The notes under the pieces are model-generated. The model worked only from the letters and a program-made list of their open reading frames with translations, was not told where the DNA came from and ran no database searches. Positions 1-7,995 of a DNA stretch of 64,000 nt are shown one piece after another. The position numbers and the translations under genes were made by a program. Where the stretch lies: positions 68,268-132,267 of the forward strand of contig CAZCQP010000002.1 of assembly GCA_964500895.1 (NCBI GenBank), written 5' to 3'. Origin of the DNA: CAZCQP01 sp964500895. GTDB lineage: Bacteria; Bacillota; Clostridia; Lachnospirales; JAISER01. Each line of letters begins with the position of its first letter. Position 1 is the stretch's first letter.

Positions 1-50
1 ACCTCGGGGATTTGCCCTGAACCTCACTAAGCAAAAGCTTTTTGAAGGGC

Positions 51-82
51 TTGGGAAACTTTTTCTCGAAAAAGTTTCCCAA
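51..82 (-). terminator. Palindromic terminator, copy 1 of a dispersed family
   Basis: A perfect 14-bp inverted repeat (51-64 and 69-82, arm TTGGGAAACTTTTT, loop CTCG) lies just past the stop codon of the minus-strand gene at 92-685. The A/T-rich inner part gives each strand a run of T. It shares its core with palindromes at 4637-4667, 24267-24302 and 42645-42682. I infer an intrinsic, probably bidirectional, terminator. Confidence 0.7.
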
Positions 83-91
83 TGTCTTTTG

Positions 92-685
92 TTACAGATG
101 GGCTTTTAAAATGGCCGTGAGCAAAGACACCGTCCGGGTAAGCTGCCCCAGAACAAGCAAGGCAAGCCCGGTGTAAATTACAGAAGATACCTTTCTTATT
201 TTGCCGGTTCCAGGCAATACTGTAAAGGTTTTTTTAATTTCAAGCCCTTTGTCCAGCAGCAGCATATAAAAATTGTTAACACCCACGGGCGAAATGTAAC
301 CCAACCGCCAAAAGGGAATAAATAAGCTAGGGGTTTCGCTTGCGTCTTGGTACAAATAAATGCCCTTTTTATTCAGCAATGCCTTACGCACATTGGTTAA
401 ATCCACCGATTTACTTTTTCGCAAAATTCGGTTATGATACGTAACAAGCACATCATCATAAGTGGTGTAGAACATTTTGTAGCCAGCAAAGAAAAAGGCA
501 CAAACAGCAAAATATAAAAGGTACAAAACAAATGTGGCGCTCCAGTTATATTGCTGTGCATACCCGCTTATATTTAAAGCAATGGCTGCGGTGAAAACAG
601 CAAGACGGGACAGGAAAAACAGGGTGGTTAAAATAATGAAAACTTGCTTGGACATGGACGTATAGTAATAGGCAATTTTGTTCAT
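92..685 (-). CDS. Small membrane protein of unknown function (PH-like core)
   Basis: I do not recognise this 197-residue protein. It has two hydrophobic segments near the N-terminus (about residues 14-38 and 48-72), a soluble middle of about 90 residues, and a third hydrophobic segment at the C-terminus (about 167-192). The middle, with alternating strands and a short basic stretch (RILRKSK), resembles bacterial membrane PH-like domains, but this is only an impression. The ATG at 685 is chosen because an AAGGAG ribosome site lies just before it; the frame stays open further upstream but has no such signal. It is divergent from spmA and ends at the palindromic terminator at 51-82. Confidence 0.6.
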   Translation of the reverse strand: MNKIAYYYTSMSKQVFIILTTLFFLSRLAVFTAAIALNISGYAQQYNWSATFVLYLLYFAVCAFFFAGYKMFYTTYDDVLVTYHNRILRKSKSVDLTNVRKALLNKKGIYLYQDASETPSLFIPFWRLGYISPVGVNNFYMLLLDKGLEIKKTFTVLPGTGKIRKVSSVIYTGLALLVLGQLTRTVSLLTAILKAHL

Positions 686-1053
686 GAAAAGGCGCTCCTT
701 TGTTTTTCTGCTATTGTATATGCACAGGGCCAAAAAGTAAAGAACAAGGTTGCTTGAAAGATTCCTATAATCAGGAAACGCCTTCCTGAAAACAGGAAAA
801 AACATATATGACAAAATTTGACAACCCATAGGCAAGGGCTAAAAAACCCTTCAAAACTTGGAAAGCCAATGCATCGCATTATTTTTGGCATAGTAATTGC
901 GATGTATGTGCTACATAAAAAATTGCAACAAACAATTTGCAGCCGTATCCTCGCTGAAAGGGGGAGCAATAAAGAGGCAATGGGTTGCGCAAGCAAGATG
1001 TATAGTGCATCAACAGAAGAACAGACAAAGAAACTCTAGGAGGGAAAGTTGTA
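686..1053. other. Intergenic region between divergent genes
   Basis: This 368-bp stretch separates the minus-strand membrane gene from spmA. It must hold a promoter for each side, but I see no convincing sigma-A pair, no strong hairpin and no riboswitch core. Short open frames here lack ribosome sites. The only clear signal is the AGGAGG ribosome site before spmA at about 1038-1044. Confidence 0.4.
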
Positions 1054-1722
1054 ATGATTAATTACATTTGGGTAGGACTTGTAGTCATTGCCGTTGTTTT
1101 CGGTACACTTACCGGAAACATTGAAGCAGTCCAAGGTGCGATTTTTGATTTTGCCAGCACCGCAGTGGACATTGTTATTGGTTTAGTAGGTGTTATGGTA
1201 TTCTTCACTGGTTTAATGAACGTTATGGAAAAAGCCGGCCTGTGCGAAAAGCTGGGCAAAGCCATCGGCCCTGTTATGAGACTGTTGTTCCCAGACGTAC
1301 CTGTAGATCATCCTGCAATGAGCTCTATGGCACTGTATTTTGCAGCGAACATTTTAGGTATCGGTAATGCCGCTACCCCCTTCGGCCTTAAAGCCATGGC
1401 CGACCTGCAAACACTGAACAAAACCAAACACATTGCAACAGATGCACAATGTATGATTCTGGCCATCAGCACCACCTCCATTACTTTGCTTCCAGTTACC
1501 ATTTTAGGCTTACGTGCCGCTGTTAGCACAGAAGGTGTTACAGAAGTGGTTGGTCCTATCATTTTAGCTACAACCATCTCCACCGTAGTGGGTGTTGCCG
1601 CAACGCTTATTCTTAAAAAGACAAGCGTATTCAAACTGGAAAACGTTATTGCCAAAGAAAGAGCTTCCGGTACTTTGACCATTAACCAAAATTATGTGGG
1701 CAACGATCCATTAAGTCTTTAA
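1054..1722 (+). CDS. spmA: Spore maturation protein A (nucleoside-recognition domain)
   Basis: This 222-residue membrane protein has the Gate/nucleoside-recognition fold of SpmA, with a hydrophobic N-terminus, the NILGIGNAATPFGLKAM motif near residues 100-116 and further hydrophobic segments near 130-155 and 165-190. In Bacillus and Clostridium, SpmA and SpmB are needed for full dehydration of the spore core. An AGGAGG site precedes the ATG. The gene is followed after 25 bases by spmB, as in other spore formers, so the two form an operon. The last 25 or so residues are polar and extend slightly beyond the usual SpmA length. Confidence 0.9.
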   Translation: MINYIWVGLVVIAVVFGTLTGNIEAVQGAIFDFASTAVDIVIGLVGVMVFFTGLMNVMEKAGLCEKLGKAIGPVMRLLFPDVPVDHPAMSSMALYFAANILGIGNAATPFGLKAMADLQTLNKTKHIATDAQCMILAISTTSITLLPVTILGLRAAVSTEGVTEVVGPIILATTISTVVGVAATLILKKTSVFKLENVIAKERASGTLTINQNYVGNDPLSL

Positions 1723-1747
1723 TTGATTAAACGAAGGAGGACCATCC

Positions 1748-2284
1748 ATGTCAGCAGTTTTAGATGTCATTTCAGCTTATGCAATTCCTCTTGTTATGCT
1801 TTTCATTCCTTTATATGCATTAATTAAAGGTGTTAAAGTTTATTCCGTGTTTACAGAAGGCGCAAAACAAGGCCTTACCACAGCTGCAACCATTGTACCT
1901 TTCCTGGTATGTATGCTTTGCGCCATTGGTATGTTCCGTAGATCTGGCGCAATGGATTACCTTGTAATGGCCCTTAACCCCATTACCAGCTTAATCGGTA
2001 TGCCTGGTGAAGTGTTGCCTATGGGTATCATGAGATCCTTCTCCGGCGGCGGCGCTGAAGGTATGATGGTAGACTTAATTGAAACTTACGGCACACAAAG
2101 CCAAATCGGCCGTATTGCTTCCGTAGCAATCGGTTCCACAGAAACCACCTTCTACGTTATTGCTGTGTACTTTGGCAGCGTTGGCGTTACCAACATCAGA
2201 CACTCTGTACTTGCCGGCTTACTGGGCGACTTGGCTTCATTAATTGCAGCTACCGTTATCGTTAACGTGATGTGGCCCATCTAA
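1748..2284 (+). CDS. spmB: Spore maturation protein B
   Basis: The 178-residue product is a multi-pass membrane protein of the nucleoside-recognition family, the usual partner of SpmA. Visible family motifs include the FRRSGAMD stretch near residue 63, the FSGGGAEGMMVD glycine-rich turn near residue 98, and GSTETTFYV near residue 128, which is the SpmB signature. A GAAGGAGG ribosome site precedes the ATG. Its position directly after spmA supports a joint role in spore-core dehydration. Length matches the family. Confidence 0.92.
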   Translation: MSAVLDVISAYAIPLVMLFIPLYALIKGVKVYSVFTEGAKQGLTTAATIVPFLVCMLCAIGMFRRSGAMDYLVMALNPITSLIGMPGEVLPMGIMRSFSGGGAEGMMVDLIETYGTQSQIGRIASVAIGSTETTFYVIAVYFGSVGVTNIRHSVLAGLLGDLASLIAATVIVNVMWPI

Positions 2285-2335
2285 ATCTGATAACTTTGTT
2301 ATTAGATACATAAAAAGGTGATGAAAGAGGATTAT

Positions 2336-3265
2336 ATGATTTATCCAAAAAAGCTTAAAGACGGCGCAACCATTGGACTTATTTGCCCCAGCTCTTGCAT
2401 TTCGGAAGAGCGGAAGGTAAGTGTAATTGAAACAGTGGAACGCCTGGGTTACAAAGTTAAAATTGCGGATAACGTCACCACCAACTATGCCGGCTATATG
2501 GCCGGCACAGGTGATGTGCGGGCCCACGCCATTAACACCATGTTTGCAGACCCGGAAGTGGATGCCATTTTCTGCATTCGGGGCGGCGACGGCAGCCATC
2601 GGGCTATGGAATATGTGGACTTTGAAATGATTAAAAACAACCCCAAAATTTTTGTGGGCTACAGTGATATTACCAACCTTCACATTGCCATTACACAACA
2701 ATGCGGGTTTGTTACATTCCACGGGCCAATGGCGTCTTCAAATATGGTGGACAATTTTGACGAACAAACAAAGGCCAGCTTCTACGAAGCCATTCAAGCA
2801 GAAGAGGCCTACACCTTTAAAAACACGCAGGGTTGCCCCTTAACTGTTTTAAAGGAAGGCAAAGCAACAGGGGAACTGATTGGCGGTAACCTGGCTTTGC
2901 TCTCTGCATCTATCGGAACGCCTTATGAGGTGGACACAAAAGGTAAAATTCTCTTCATTGAAGAGATTGGCGAAAGCATGAGCCGTCTGGACCGTTTTGT
3001 GTACCAGCTGCGCAATGCAGGCAAGTTTAAAGACTGCGTGGGACTTTTACTTGGGCACTTTACAAACTGCACCAATAAGGAAGAGCCATCCTACACGGCA
3101 ATAGAAGTCTTCAAAGACGCTTTAAGTGACTACCAGATACCTGTGATGTACAATGTGCAGTCAGGCCACGACCATCCCATGATGACGCTTCCTTTTGGGG
3201 CAACCTGCACGATTGATACCACAGATGTGACCATTCGTTTTGCTGCGCCTCAAAGAGCGGAATAG
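2336..3265 (+). CDS. LD-carboxypeptidase (peptidase S66 family)
   Basis: This 309-residue protein belongs to the S66 serine peptidases (LdcA/MccF type), which cut the L-Lys/mDAP to D-Ala bond of murein tetrapeptides during cell-wall recycling. The nucleophile elbow reads RGGDGS (the family more often has GGYGS), the glutamate lies in LFIEEIGE, and the histidine in SGHDHPMMTLPFG near the C-terminus, completing a Ser-Glu-His triad. There is no signal peptide, so it is cytoplasmic. I chose the ATG at 2336 because AGAGG sits five bases before it; in-frame GTG and ATG codons at 2318 and 2321 lack a ribosome site. It lies 51 bases after spmB and 44 before lysA. Confidence 0.88.
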   Translation: MIYPKKLKDGATIGLICPSSCISEERKVSVIETVERLGYKVKIADNVTTNYAGYMAGTGDVRAHAINTMFADPEVDAIFCIRGGDGSHRAMEYVDFEMIKNNPKIFVGYSDITNLHIAITQQCGFVTFHGPMASSNMVDNFDEQTKASFYEAIQAEEAYTFKNTQGCPLTVLKEGKATGELIGGNLALLSASIGTPYEVDTKGKILFIEEIGESMSRLDRFVYQLRNAGKFKDCVGLLLGHFTNCTNKEEPSYTAIEVFKDALSDYQIPVMYNVQSGHDHPMMTLPFGATCTIDTTDVTIRFAAPQRAE

Positions 3266-3309
3266 GACAGGATGCAGCGTATTCAAACGAACACTGGAGG
3301 CGAAAGGAA

Positions 3310-4605
3310 ATGGTCAAAGACATAAGAGATGGTGTTCTGTACTTTGACGGATGTAACACAGTGGAGCTGGCGCAACAATACCAAACACCGCTGTACGTCA
3401 TGTCGGAAACCACTATTGTTCAAAAGTGTAATGAAATTAAAGAACAATTTTTAAACAAATACCCTAACACACGGGCAGCCTATGCTTCAAAAGCATTCAG
3501 CACCAAGGCCATGTATAAGCTGTGCCAAAGAGAAGGGCTTTGCATTGACGTGGTGTCTGGCGGGGAATTGTATACGGCCATTCAAGCCGGTTTCCCTGCG
3601 GAAAAGATTGAGTTTAACGGCAACAACAAATTGCCCTATGAAATTGAACTGGCGGTAGATTACGGCATTGGCCGTTTCATTGTAGACGGTCTGCAAGAAC
3701 TGGCCCTCATTAACGCCATTTGCAAAGAAAAGGGCAAGAAAGCCAGCATTCTTTTCCGTATTACCCCCGGGGTTGTTTCCGGTGACCACGATTACATTGT
3801 AACAGGTAAAAAGGACTCTAAGTTTGGCATTCCTTTGGACGACGATGTGTTTTACCCACAAGTGGAACAAGCGCTTGCGGCTGAACACATAAACTTCCTG
3901 GGCTTCCACTTCCACCTGGGTTCCCAAATTCATGACAACGCGTCGTACATTCAAGCGCTGGATATTTTGCTGAACCGGGTAACAGAAGTGCGGAACCGAT
4001 ACGGTTTTACCGTGAAGGAGTTAAACTTGGGCGGCGGCTTTGGTGCCCGCTACACCAATGAAGACACAAAGCCATTTTCCTATTTCCTGGATCCTTTAAT
4101 GGCACGTATTGAAAGCTACTTTGAAAGCATTTCAGAGCCACGCCCTGCCATTGTCATTGAACCAGGCAGAAGCATTGTGGCAGAAGCCGGCATGACCCTG
4201 TATACAGTGGGCAGCATCAAAGACATTGAAAATGTGCGCAAATACGTCTCTGTGGACGGCGGCATGACCGACAACATTCGCCCGGCTTTGTACCAGGCAG
4301 TGTACGACGGTGTGGTGGCCAATAAAGCAGACCAGGAAAAAACAGACAAGGTAACCATCTGCGGCAAGTGCTGTGAATCCGGCGATATTTTAATCACCGA
4401 CATTCATATTGCCCCCCCAGAAAAAGGGGACATCTTTGCTGTTTTCTCCACAGGCGCTTATGGCTATTCCCTGGCTTCCAACTACAACAAAAACCCCATC
4501 CCAGCGGTGGTGTTGGTGAAAGACGGCAAGAGCGAACTGATTGTAAAAAGACAAACCATGGATGACATCATTCAAAATGAATTGATTCCAGATTCACTGA
4601 AATAA
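3310..4605 (+). CDS. lysA: Diaminopimelate decarboxylase
   Basis: LysA makes L-lysine from meso-diaminopimelate, the last step of lysine synthesis. The 431-residue sequence has the alanine-racemase-like barrel with the PLP lysine at K61 (AYASKAFS), the HFHLGSQI strand, the GGGFGARY phosphate loop, EPGRSIV, and in the C-terminal beta domain CCESGD and STGAYGYSLASNYN, which supply the active-site cysteine and tyrosine. A GGAGG ribosome site lies before the ATG. It follows the LD-carboxypeptidase, so both touch the diaminopimelate/murein branch. No lysine riboswitch precedes it, although one controls lysine catabolism at 31891-32110. Confidence 0.96.
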   Translation: MVKDIRDGVLYFDGCNTVELAQQYQTPLYVMSETTIVQKCNEIKEQFLNKYPNTRAAYASKAFSTKAMYKLCQREGLCIDVVSGGELYTAIQAGFPAEKIEFNGNNKLPYEIELAVDYGIGRFIVDGLQELALINAICKEKGKKASILFRITPGVVSGDHDYIVTGKKDSKFGIPLDDDVFYPQVEQALAAEHINFLGFHFHLGSQIHDNASYIQALDILLNRVTEVRNRYGFTVKELNLGGGFGARYTNEDTKPFSYFLDPLMARIESYFESISEPRPAIVIEPGRSIVAEAGMTLYTVGSIKDIENVRKYVSVDGGMTDNIRPALYQAVYDGVVANKADQEKTDKVTICGKCCESGDILITDIHIAPPEKGDIFAVFSTGAYGYSLASNYNKNPIPAVVLVKDGKSELIVKRQTMDDIIQNELIPDSLK

Positions 4606-4636
4606 GCAGTTGCAAGGAAAGAAAGATTTGAAGGGT

Positions 4637-4667
4637 CTGGGAAACTTTTCTCAAGAAAGTTTCCCAG
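4637..4667 (+). terminator. Palindromic terminator, copy 2
   Basis: Inverted repeat CTGGGAAACTTT / AAAGTTTCCCAG with a seven-base loop, between lysA and the downstream carboxypeptidase gene. It shares its core and the upstream TTTGAAGGG flank with copy 1 (flank at 41-49). It is likely the end of the spmA-lysA unit. Confidence 0.65.
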
Positions 4668-4697
4668 GTCTGTACATAAACGAAAGGTGGAGACTTG

Positions 4698-6035
4698 ATG
4701 AGAAAGTTACGGAACATGATGGTATCAGCGCTGCTGGTGCTCACATTTGTTTTATCTTCAATTACTTCTGTTTTTGCAGCAAGCATTGCCATTCCTTACA
4801 GCGTAGACATGCTGGTAAACGGCAAAGCATACACCTTAAACGGTTTCACCATTGACGGCTACAACTTCTTCGCACTCAGAGATTTTGCTGTGGCATTAAG
4901 CGAGAGCAACAAAAAATTCGACATTGCCTATGGCGAAGATAACAAATCCATCAACCTGCTGACCAAAACTGCTTACACCGCTACTGGTACAGAAATGCAG
5001 GCATTAGCTGAAGCAGACAAATCCGCAGAATCTTTCGGCAAAACCGTTTATGTGGACGGCACCAAAGTGATCTACACCGCTTTCAAAGTTGAAGATGTAG
5101 ACTATTTCAGAATGGTAGACATGATGCACATTTTAGATGTGTATGCTGTGTACAATGAAGAAAAAGATGCTGTTGAAGTAAACACAAGAAAACCTTTCTC
5201 TTTCGATATGGAAAGAACCATTGAGTCTGGCTATTTCGATTTCCTTCATGCAGCCCTTTTAGGCAATGCAGATACCGGCGAAATCATTTTTAGCGTGAAC
5301 CAAGACCATAAAGTGTCCATCGCCAGCACCTCTAAAGTGATGACTTACCTGTTAATTAAAGAAGCGCTGGAAAAAGGCGAAATTGCTTTAGACGACCAAG
5401 TGGTGCTTTCTGAACTGGCTGAATGGAACTCTTTATCTGAAGATGGCGTGATTCCTATGAAAGCCGGCGAAACTGCACTGTTGTCCGAACTGATTGAGGG
5501 CATGATGGTGGTTTCCAGCAACGAATCTGCACTGGCTTTGGGCGAACACCTGGCTGGCTCTGAAGAAGCTTTTGTTGAAATGATGAACGCAAGAGCAGCA
5601 GAATTAGGCCTGACCAGCGCCGAATTCTACAATTCACACGGTCTGCCTACATACACCAAAGACGTATTGGCTTCCAAAGTGCAAAACCGCATGAGCGCAG
5701 AAGACCTGTTCACACTGTGCAACTATGTGTTGGGCGAATACCCAGAACTTCTGGACATTACCAAACAAAGAAACATTGAATTGCCAAGCTTGGACTTTAC
5801 AGGCGAAAACACCAACCGTGTGCTGTTCCAAATGGCAGGCGTTGATGGCCTGAAAACTGGTACAACCAACAGAGCTGGCACTTGCCTCATCGCAACCATG
5901 CCTGTACAAAATGGCGAAGAAACCACCAGAGTAATTGCCATTGTGCTGGGCGCTGAAGACAGCAAAGAACGTGGCGAAAAAACTGCCATGTTGCTGGAAT
6001 ACGCAAAACAATACTACGCTGAACTGAATCAATAA
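4698..6035 (+). CDS. D-alanyl-D-alanine carboxypeptidase with N-terminal copper-amine-oxidase-like domain
   Basis: A secreted penicillin-binding protein of the S11 family (DacA/DacF type) that trims the terminal D-Ala from murein pentapeptides. The 445 residues begin with a signal peptide (about 1-28, ending VFAAS), then a copper-amine-oxidase-like domain (about 35-165), then the peptidase domain with the motifs S210-T-S-K213, S273-S-N275 and K386-T-G388. The usual DacF C-terminal beta domain seems absent, since the protein ends soon after the catalytic domain. The ATG at 4698 is preferred to the TTG at 4695 because AGGTGG is then well spaced. In Bacillus, DacF-like enzymes act in sporulation; here that is inferred only from the spore-gene neighbourhood. 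Confidence 0.92.
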   Translation: MRKLRNMMVSALLVLTFVLSSITSVFAASIAIPYSVDMLVNGKAYTLNGFTIDGYNFFALRDFAVALSESNKKFDIAYGEDNKSINLLTKTAYTATGTEMQALAEADKSAESFGKTVYVDGTKVIYTAFKVEDVDYFRMVDMMHILDVYAVYNEEKDAVEVNTRKPFSFDMERTIESGYFDFLHAALLGNADTGEIIFSVNQDHKVSIASTSKVMTYLLIKEALEKGEIALDDQVVLSELAEWNSLSEDGVIPMKAGETALLSELIEGMMVVSSNESALALGEHLAGSEEAFVEMMNARAAELGLTSAEFYNSHGLPTYTKDVLASKVQNRMSAEDLFTLCNYVLGEYPELLDITKQRNIELPSLDFTGENTNRVLFQMAGVDGLKTGTTNRAGTCLIATMPVQNGEETTRVIAIVLGAEDSKERGEKTAMLLEYAKQYYAELNQ

Positions 6036-6056
6036 TTGTTCAAGTAGCCAATAAGG

Positions 6057-6095
6057 AAACGGCATCTACAATTTAATTGTGGATGCCGTTTTTGC
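6057..6095 (+). terminator. Intrinsic terminator after the carboxypeptidase gene
   Basis: Stem AAACGGCATC / GATGCCGTTT (6057-6066 and 6082-6091), extended by ACAAT/ATTGT inside the loop and followed by a T run on the plus strand. It lies just after the stop codon at 6035. Confidence 0.85.
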
Positions 6096-6123
6096 TGTTA
6101 GGCATACCCTTCACCTGGTTTTT

Positions 6124-6146
6124 GTAGGGGCGCGCATTGCGCGTCC
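6124..6146 (+). repeat. REP-like repeat, copy 1
   Basis: A 23-base unit beginning GTAGGGGCGCGC and ending GCGCGTCC, itself an imperfect palindrome around CGCGCA-A-TGCGCG. Identical copies occur at 6333-6355 (same direction) and 6501-6523 (inverted). This copy lies nine bases past the end of the adjacent RAYT-type transposase gene, the typical position of REP sequences mobilised by such enzymes. Confidence 0.8.
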
Positions 6147-6154
6147 ATCGTTAT

Positions 6155-6640
6155 TTAATTTACATAATAACAATCATCTTTCCAATTCAATGGATTGGTA
6201 TCTATATACGCCCATATTTTCTGGTATTCTAATTCATTTCGTATGATATGGTCGTGGAACAATTTCTGCCAAAACGAAACCCTTATTTGCTTGGTTACAT
6301 ATCCTTTCATTTGATTGATTACGGTGGATATTGTAGGGGCGCGCATTGCGCGTCCGTCATCATTAATCGTCAATATCAAATGTACATGATTGGGCATGAT
6401 GACATATTTATCAACGCTTATCGTTTGATAATGAGCTGTTATGTTTTCAATCGCCGCCTTTACAACCAAGCCGTGTGCAGATAAATGGCCATCACTGAGC
6501 GGACGCGCAATGCGCGCCCCTACATGCCATAAAACGGGGCGTCGGTCCTTGATGCACAAGGTAATAAAATATGCCCCATTTTGACTATAATCATATCCTT
6601 CCAGCCTGTTTGGTTTCCGCCTTGGCAATTCCAAAAACAT
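6155..6640 (-). CDS. REP-associated tyrosine transposase (RAYT, HUH/Y1 superfamily)
   Basis: RAYTs are single-strand HUH nucleases related to the IS200/IS605 transposases and are thought to spread REP palindromes. The 161-residue product has the HUH metal site as HVH at residues 85-87 (MPNHVHLIL) and the conserved tail HDHIIRNELEY, in which Y139 is the candidate nucleophile, then IWAYIDTNP. The family N-terminus, with RLEGYDYSQNGAYFIT, is also present. Two exact REP-like copies are embedded in frame and encode GARIARP (about residues 41-47) and GRAMRAP (about 96-102), segments that interrupt the usual alignment. A third copy flanks the 3' end. The reading frame is intact, so the enzyme may be active, but the insertions could impair it. 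Confidence 0.88.
   Translation of the reverse strand: MFLELPRRKPNRLEGYDYSQNGAYFITLCIKDRRPVLWHVGARIARPLSDGHLSAHGLVVKAAIENITAHYQTISVDKYVIMPNHVHLILTINDDGRAMRAPTISTVINQMKGYVTKQIRVSFWQKLFHDHIIRNELEYQKIWAYIDTNPLNWKDDCYYVN
6333..6355 (+). repeat. REP-like repeat, copy 2, inside the transposase gene
   Basis: Identical 23-base unit in the same direction as copy 1. On the minus strand it is read in frame as part of the transposase (GRAMRAP). Confidence 0.8.
6501..6523 (-). repeat. REP-like repeat, copy 3, inverted, inside the transposase gene
   Basis: Exact reverse complement of the units at 6124 and 6333. It is read in frame in the transposase as GARIARP. With copy 2 it forms a long inverted pair about 145 bases apart within the gene. 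Confidence 0.8.
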
Positions 6641-6705
6641 TCACCCCTTATGCGTACCAGATATACATACCACATTTGAGTTGCCGATTCAATATCTGCT
6701 TTTGC

Positions 6706-6752
6706 TTGACAAATGAGTGTATAGTGTATATAATAAACATATACACTATACA
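6706..6752 (+). promoter_or_regulatory. Sigma-A promoter with overlapping GntR (YtrA-type) operator
   Basis: A consensus promoter, TTGACA (6706-6711), 17-base spacer, TATAAT (6729-6734). It is overlapped by a perfect 14-bp inverted repeat, TGTATAGTGTATAT (6718-6731) and its complement (6739-6752), with a seven-base centre. The palindrome covers the -10 box and start site, so binding of the GntR regulator encoded just downstream would block transcription. I infer autorepression of the three-gene unit. Confidence 0.9.
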
Positions 6753-6765
6753 AAGGAAGTGCACT

Positions 6766-7140
6766 GTGGACATTCTCATAAGCAACGCCAGTGGACAGCC
6801 CATATACGACCAGATATACGGGCAAATTAAAGCAAAAATAATTGCCGGAGAATTAAACGAGGGTGATGCACTGCCTTCTATGCGGCTGCTGGCCAAGGAA
6901 CTGCGCATCAGTGTCATCACCACCAAGCGTGCCTATGAGGAGCTGGAGCGGGACGGTTTTATCACCTCCATCACAGGCAAAGGCAGCTTTGTGGCAAGCA
7001 AAAACGTTGAACTTATTAGAGAAGAACATTTGCGCAACATCGAGGAACTGATGCAAAAGATGATTGAGCTTTCCGCCAGCTGCAATTTAACCCTGGAGGA
7101 TTTACACCAAATGCTCACACTCATTTACAAGGGGGAATAA
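6766..7140 (+). CDS. GntR-family repressor, YtrA type
   Basis: A 124-residue one-domain GntR regulator. The N-terminal winged helix (about 8-75) shows IYDQIYGQIKAKIIAGEL and the recognition region SVITTKRAYEELERDGFI, followed by a short helical tail (about 80-124) in place of a large effector domain, as in the YtrA subfamily. These usually repress a downstream ABC transporter until cell-envelope stress or an antibiotic relieves them. The GTG at 6766 is chosen because AAAGGAAG precedes it and the promoter lies immediately upstream; the open frame before it crosses the promoter. The next gene begins three bases after the stop. Confidence 0.9.
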   Translation: MDILISNASGQPIYDQIYGQIKAKIIAGELNEGDALPSMRLLAKELRISVITTKRAYEELERDGFITSITGKGSFVASKNVELIREEHLRNIEELMQKMIELSASCNLTLEDLHQMLTLIYKGE

Positions 7141-7143
7141 AAG

Positions 7144-7992
7144 ATGCATCACGCACTGGAAATAAGCAACTTAACCAAAACATACGGACAAGACTTTACG
7201 CTGGACCATGTGAACATCACCTTGCCTTCCGGCTGCATCATGGGGTTTATTGGGGAAAACGGCGCTGGTAAAAGCACCACCATTAAGCTGATTTTGGGCT
7301 TAATTGGCCGTGATGGCGGGGATATTCGGGTGTTGGGGCAAAATGAAGTGGCCCAAAACAAGGCTTTAAAAGAACATATCGGGGTGGTGATGGACGAAAC
7401 CAGCTTCCCCGATAATTTGACGCCCCGTGCCATCAACACCATTATGCAAAACTGCTATAATACATGGAACAGCCAGACTTTTTTCCAATATGCAGAGAAG
7501 TTCTCGCTGCCTACCCATAAGCCGGTGAAGGACTATTCCAGAGGAATGAAGATGAAGCTGTCTATTGCCGTAGCCCTTTCTCATGACAGCAAGCTTTTAA
7601 TTTTAGATGAAGCCACCAGCGGCCTAGACCCCGTTGTCCGGGATGAAATTTTAGATGTCTTCTTAGAATTTATTCAAGACGAAAGCCACAGCATTTTTAT
7701 ATCCTCCCACATTTTAAGTGACCTGGAAAAAATTTGCGACTACATCACCTTTATCCATAAGGGCAAGCTGATTTTTAGCAAGGCTAAAGACGAATTGCTG
7801 GACCAATATACCCTGATTAAATGCAGCCAGGCAGCGTATGCGGCCATGGACAAAACGGCCATTATCGGTTCCAGAAAAAACAAGTTTGGGGTTGAAGCGC
7901 TGGCCTTTAAAGACAAAATAAACACCAGCGTCCAAACGGAGTTTGCTTCCATAGTGGATATCATGCTCTATTATGTGAAGGAGGAGAAGTGA
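7144..7992 (+). CDS. ABC transporter ATP-binding protein (YtrB-like)
   Basis: A 282-residue ATPase of a drug/peptide exporter. It has Walker A GENGAGKST (residues 37-45), the signature in YSRGMKMKLS (131-140; SRGMK instead of the strict LSGGQ), Walker B LLILDEA (151-157) and the switch histidine in SSHIL (H189). The C-terminal 80 residues are accessory. It sits between a YtrA-type repressor and a six-helix permease, the common layout of envelope-stress exporters in Firmicutes. The substrate cannot be read from the sequence. Confidence 0.93.
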   Translation: MHHALEISNLTKTYGQDFTLDHVNITLPSGCIMGFIGENGAGKSTTIKLILGLIGRDGGDIRVLGQNEVAQNKALKEHIGVVMDETSFPDNLTPRAINTIMQNCYNTWNSQTFFQYAEKFSLPTHKPVKDYSRGMKMKLSIAVALSHDSKLLILDEATSGLDPVVRDEILDVFLEFIQDESHSIFISSHILSDLEKICDYITFIHKGKLIFSKAKDELLDQYTLIKCSQAAYAAMDKTAIIGSRKNKFGVEALAFKDKINTSVQTEFASIVDIMLYYVKEEK

Positions 7993-7995
7993 GGG

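Noticed and set aside
836..1053. A possible riboswitch upstream of spmA
   Set aside because: No conserved aptamer core (c-di-GMP, cobalamin, purine or others I know) and no terminator-like stem could be found.
2318..3265. A start for the LD-carboxypeptidase at GTG 2318
   Set aside because: It has no ribosome site, while the ATG at 2336 has AGAGG at the right distance and gives the family N-terminus.
6124..6523. Three identical repeats that might suggest a CRISPR array
   Set aside because: The spacing is irregular, one unit is inverted, and two lie inside an open transposase gene. REP-type repeats explain them better.
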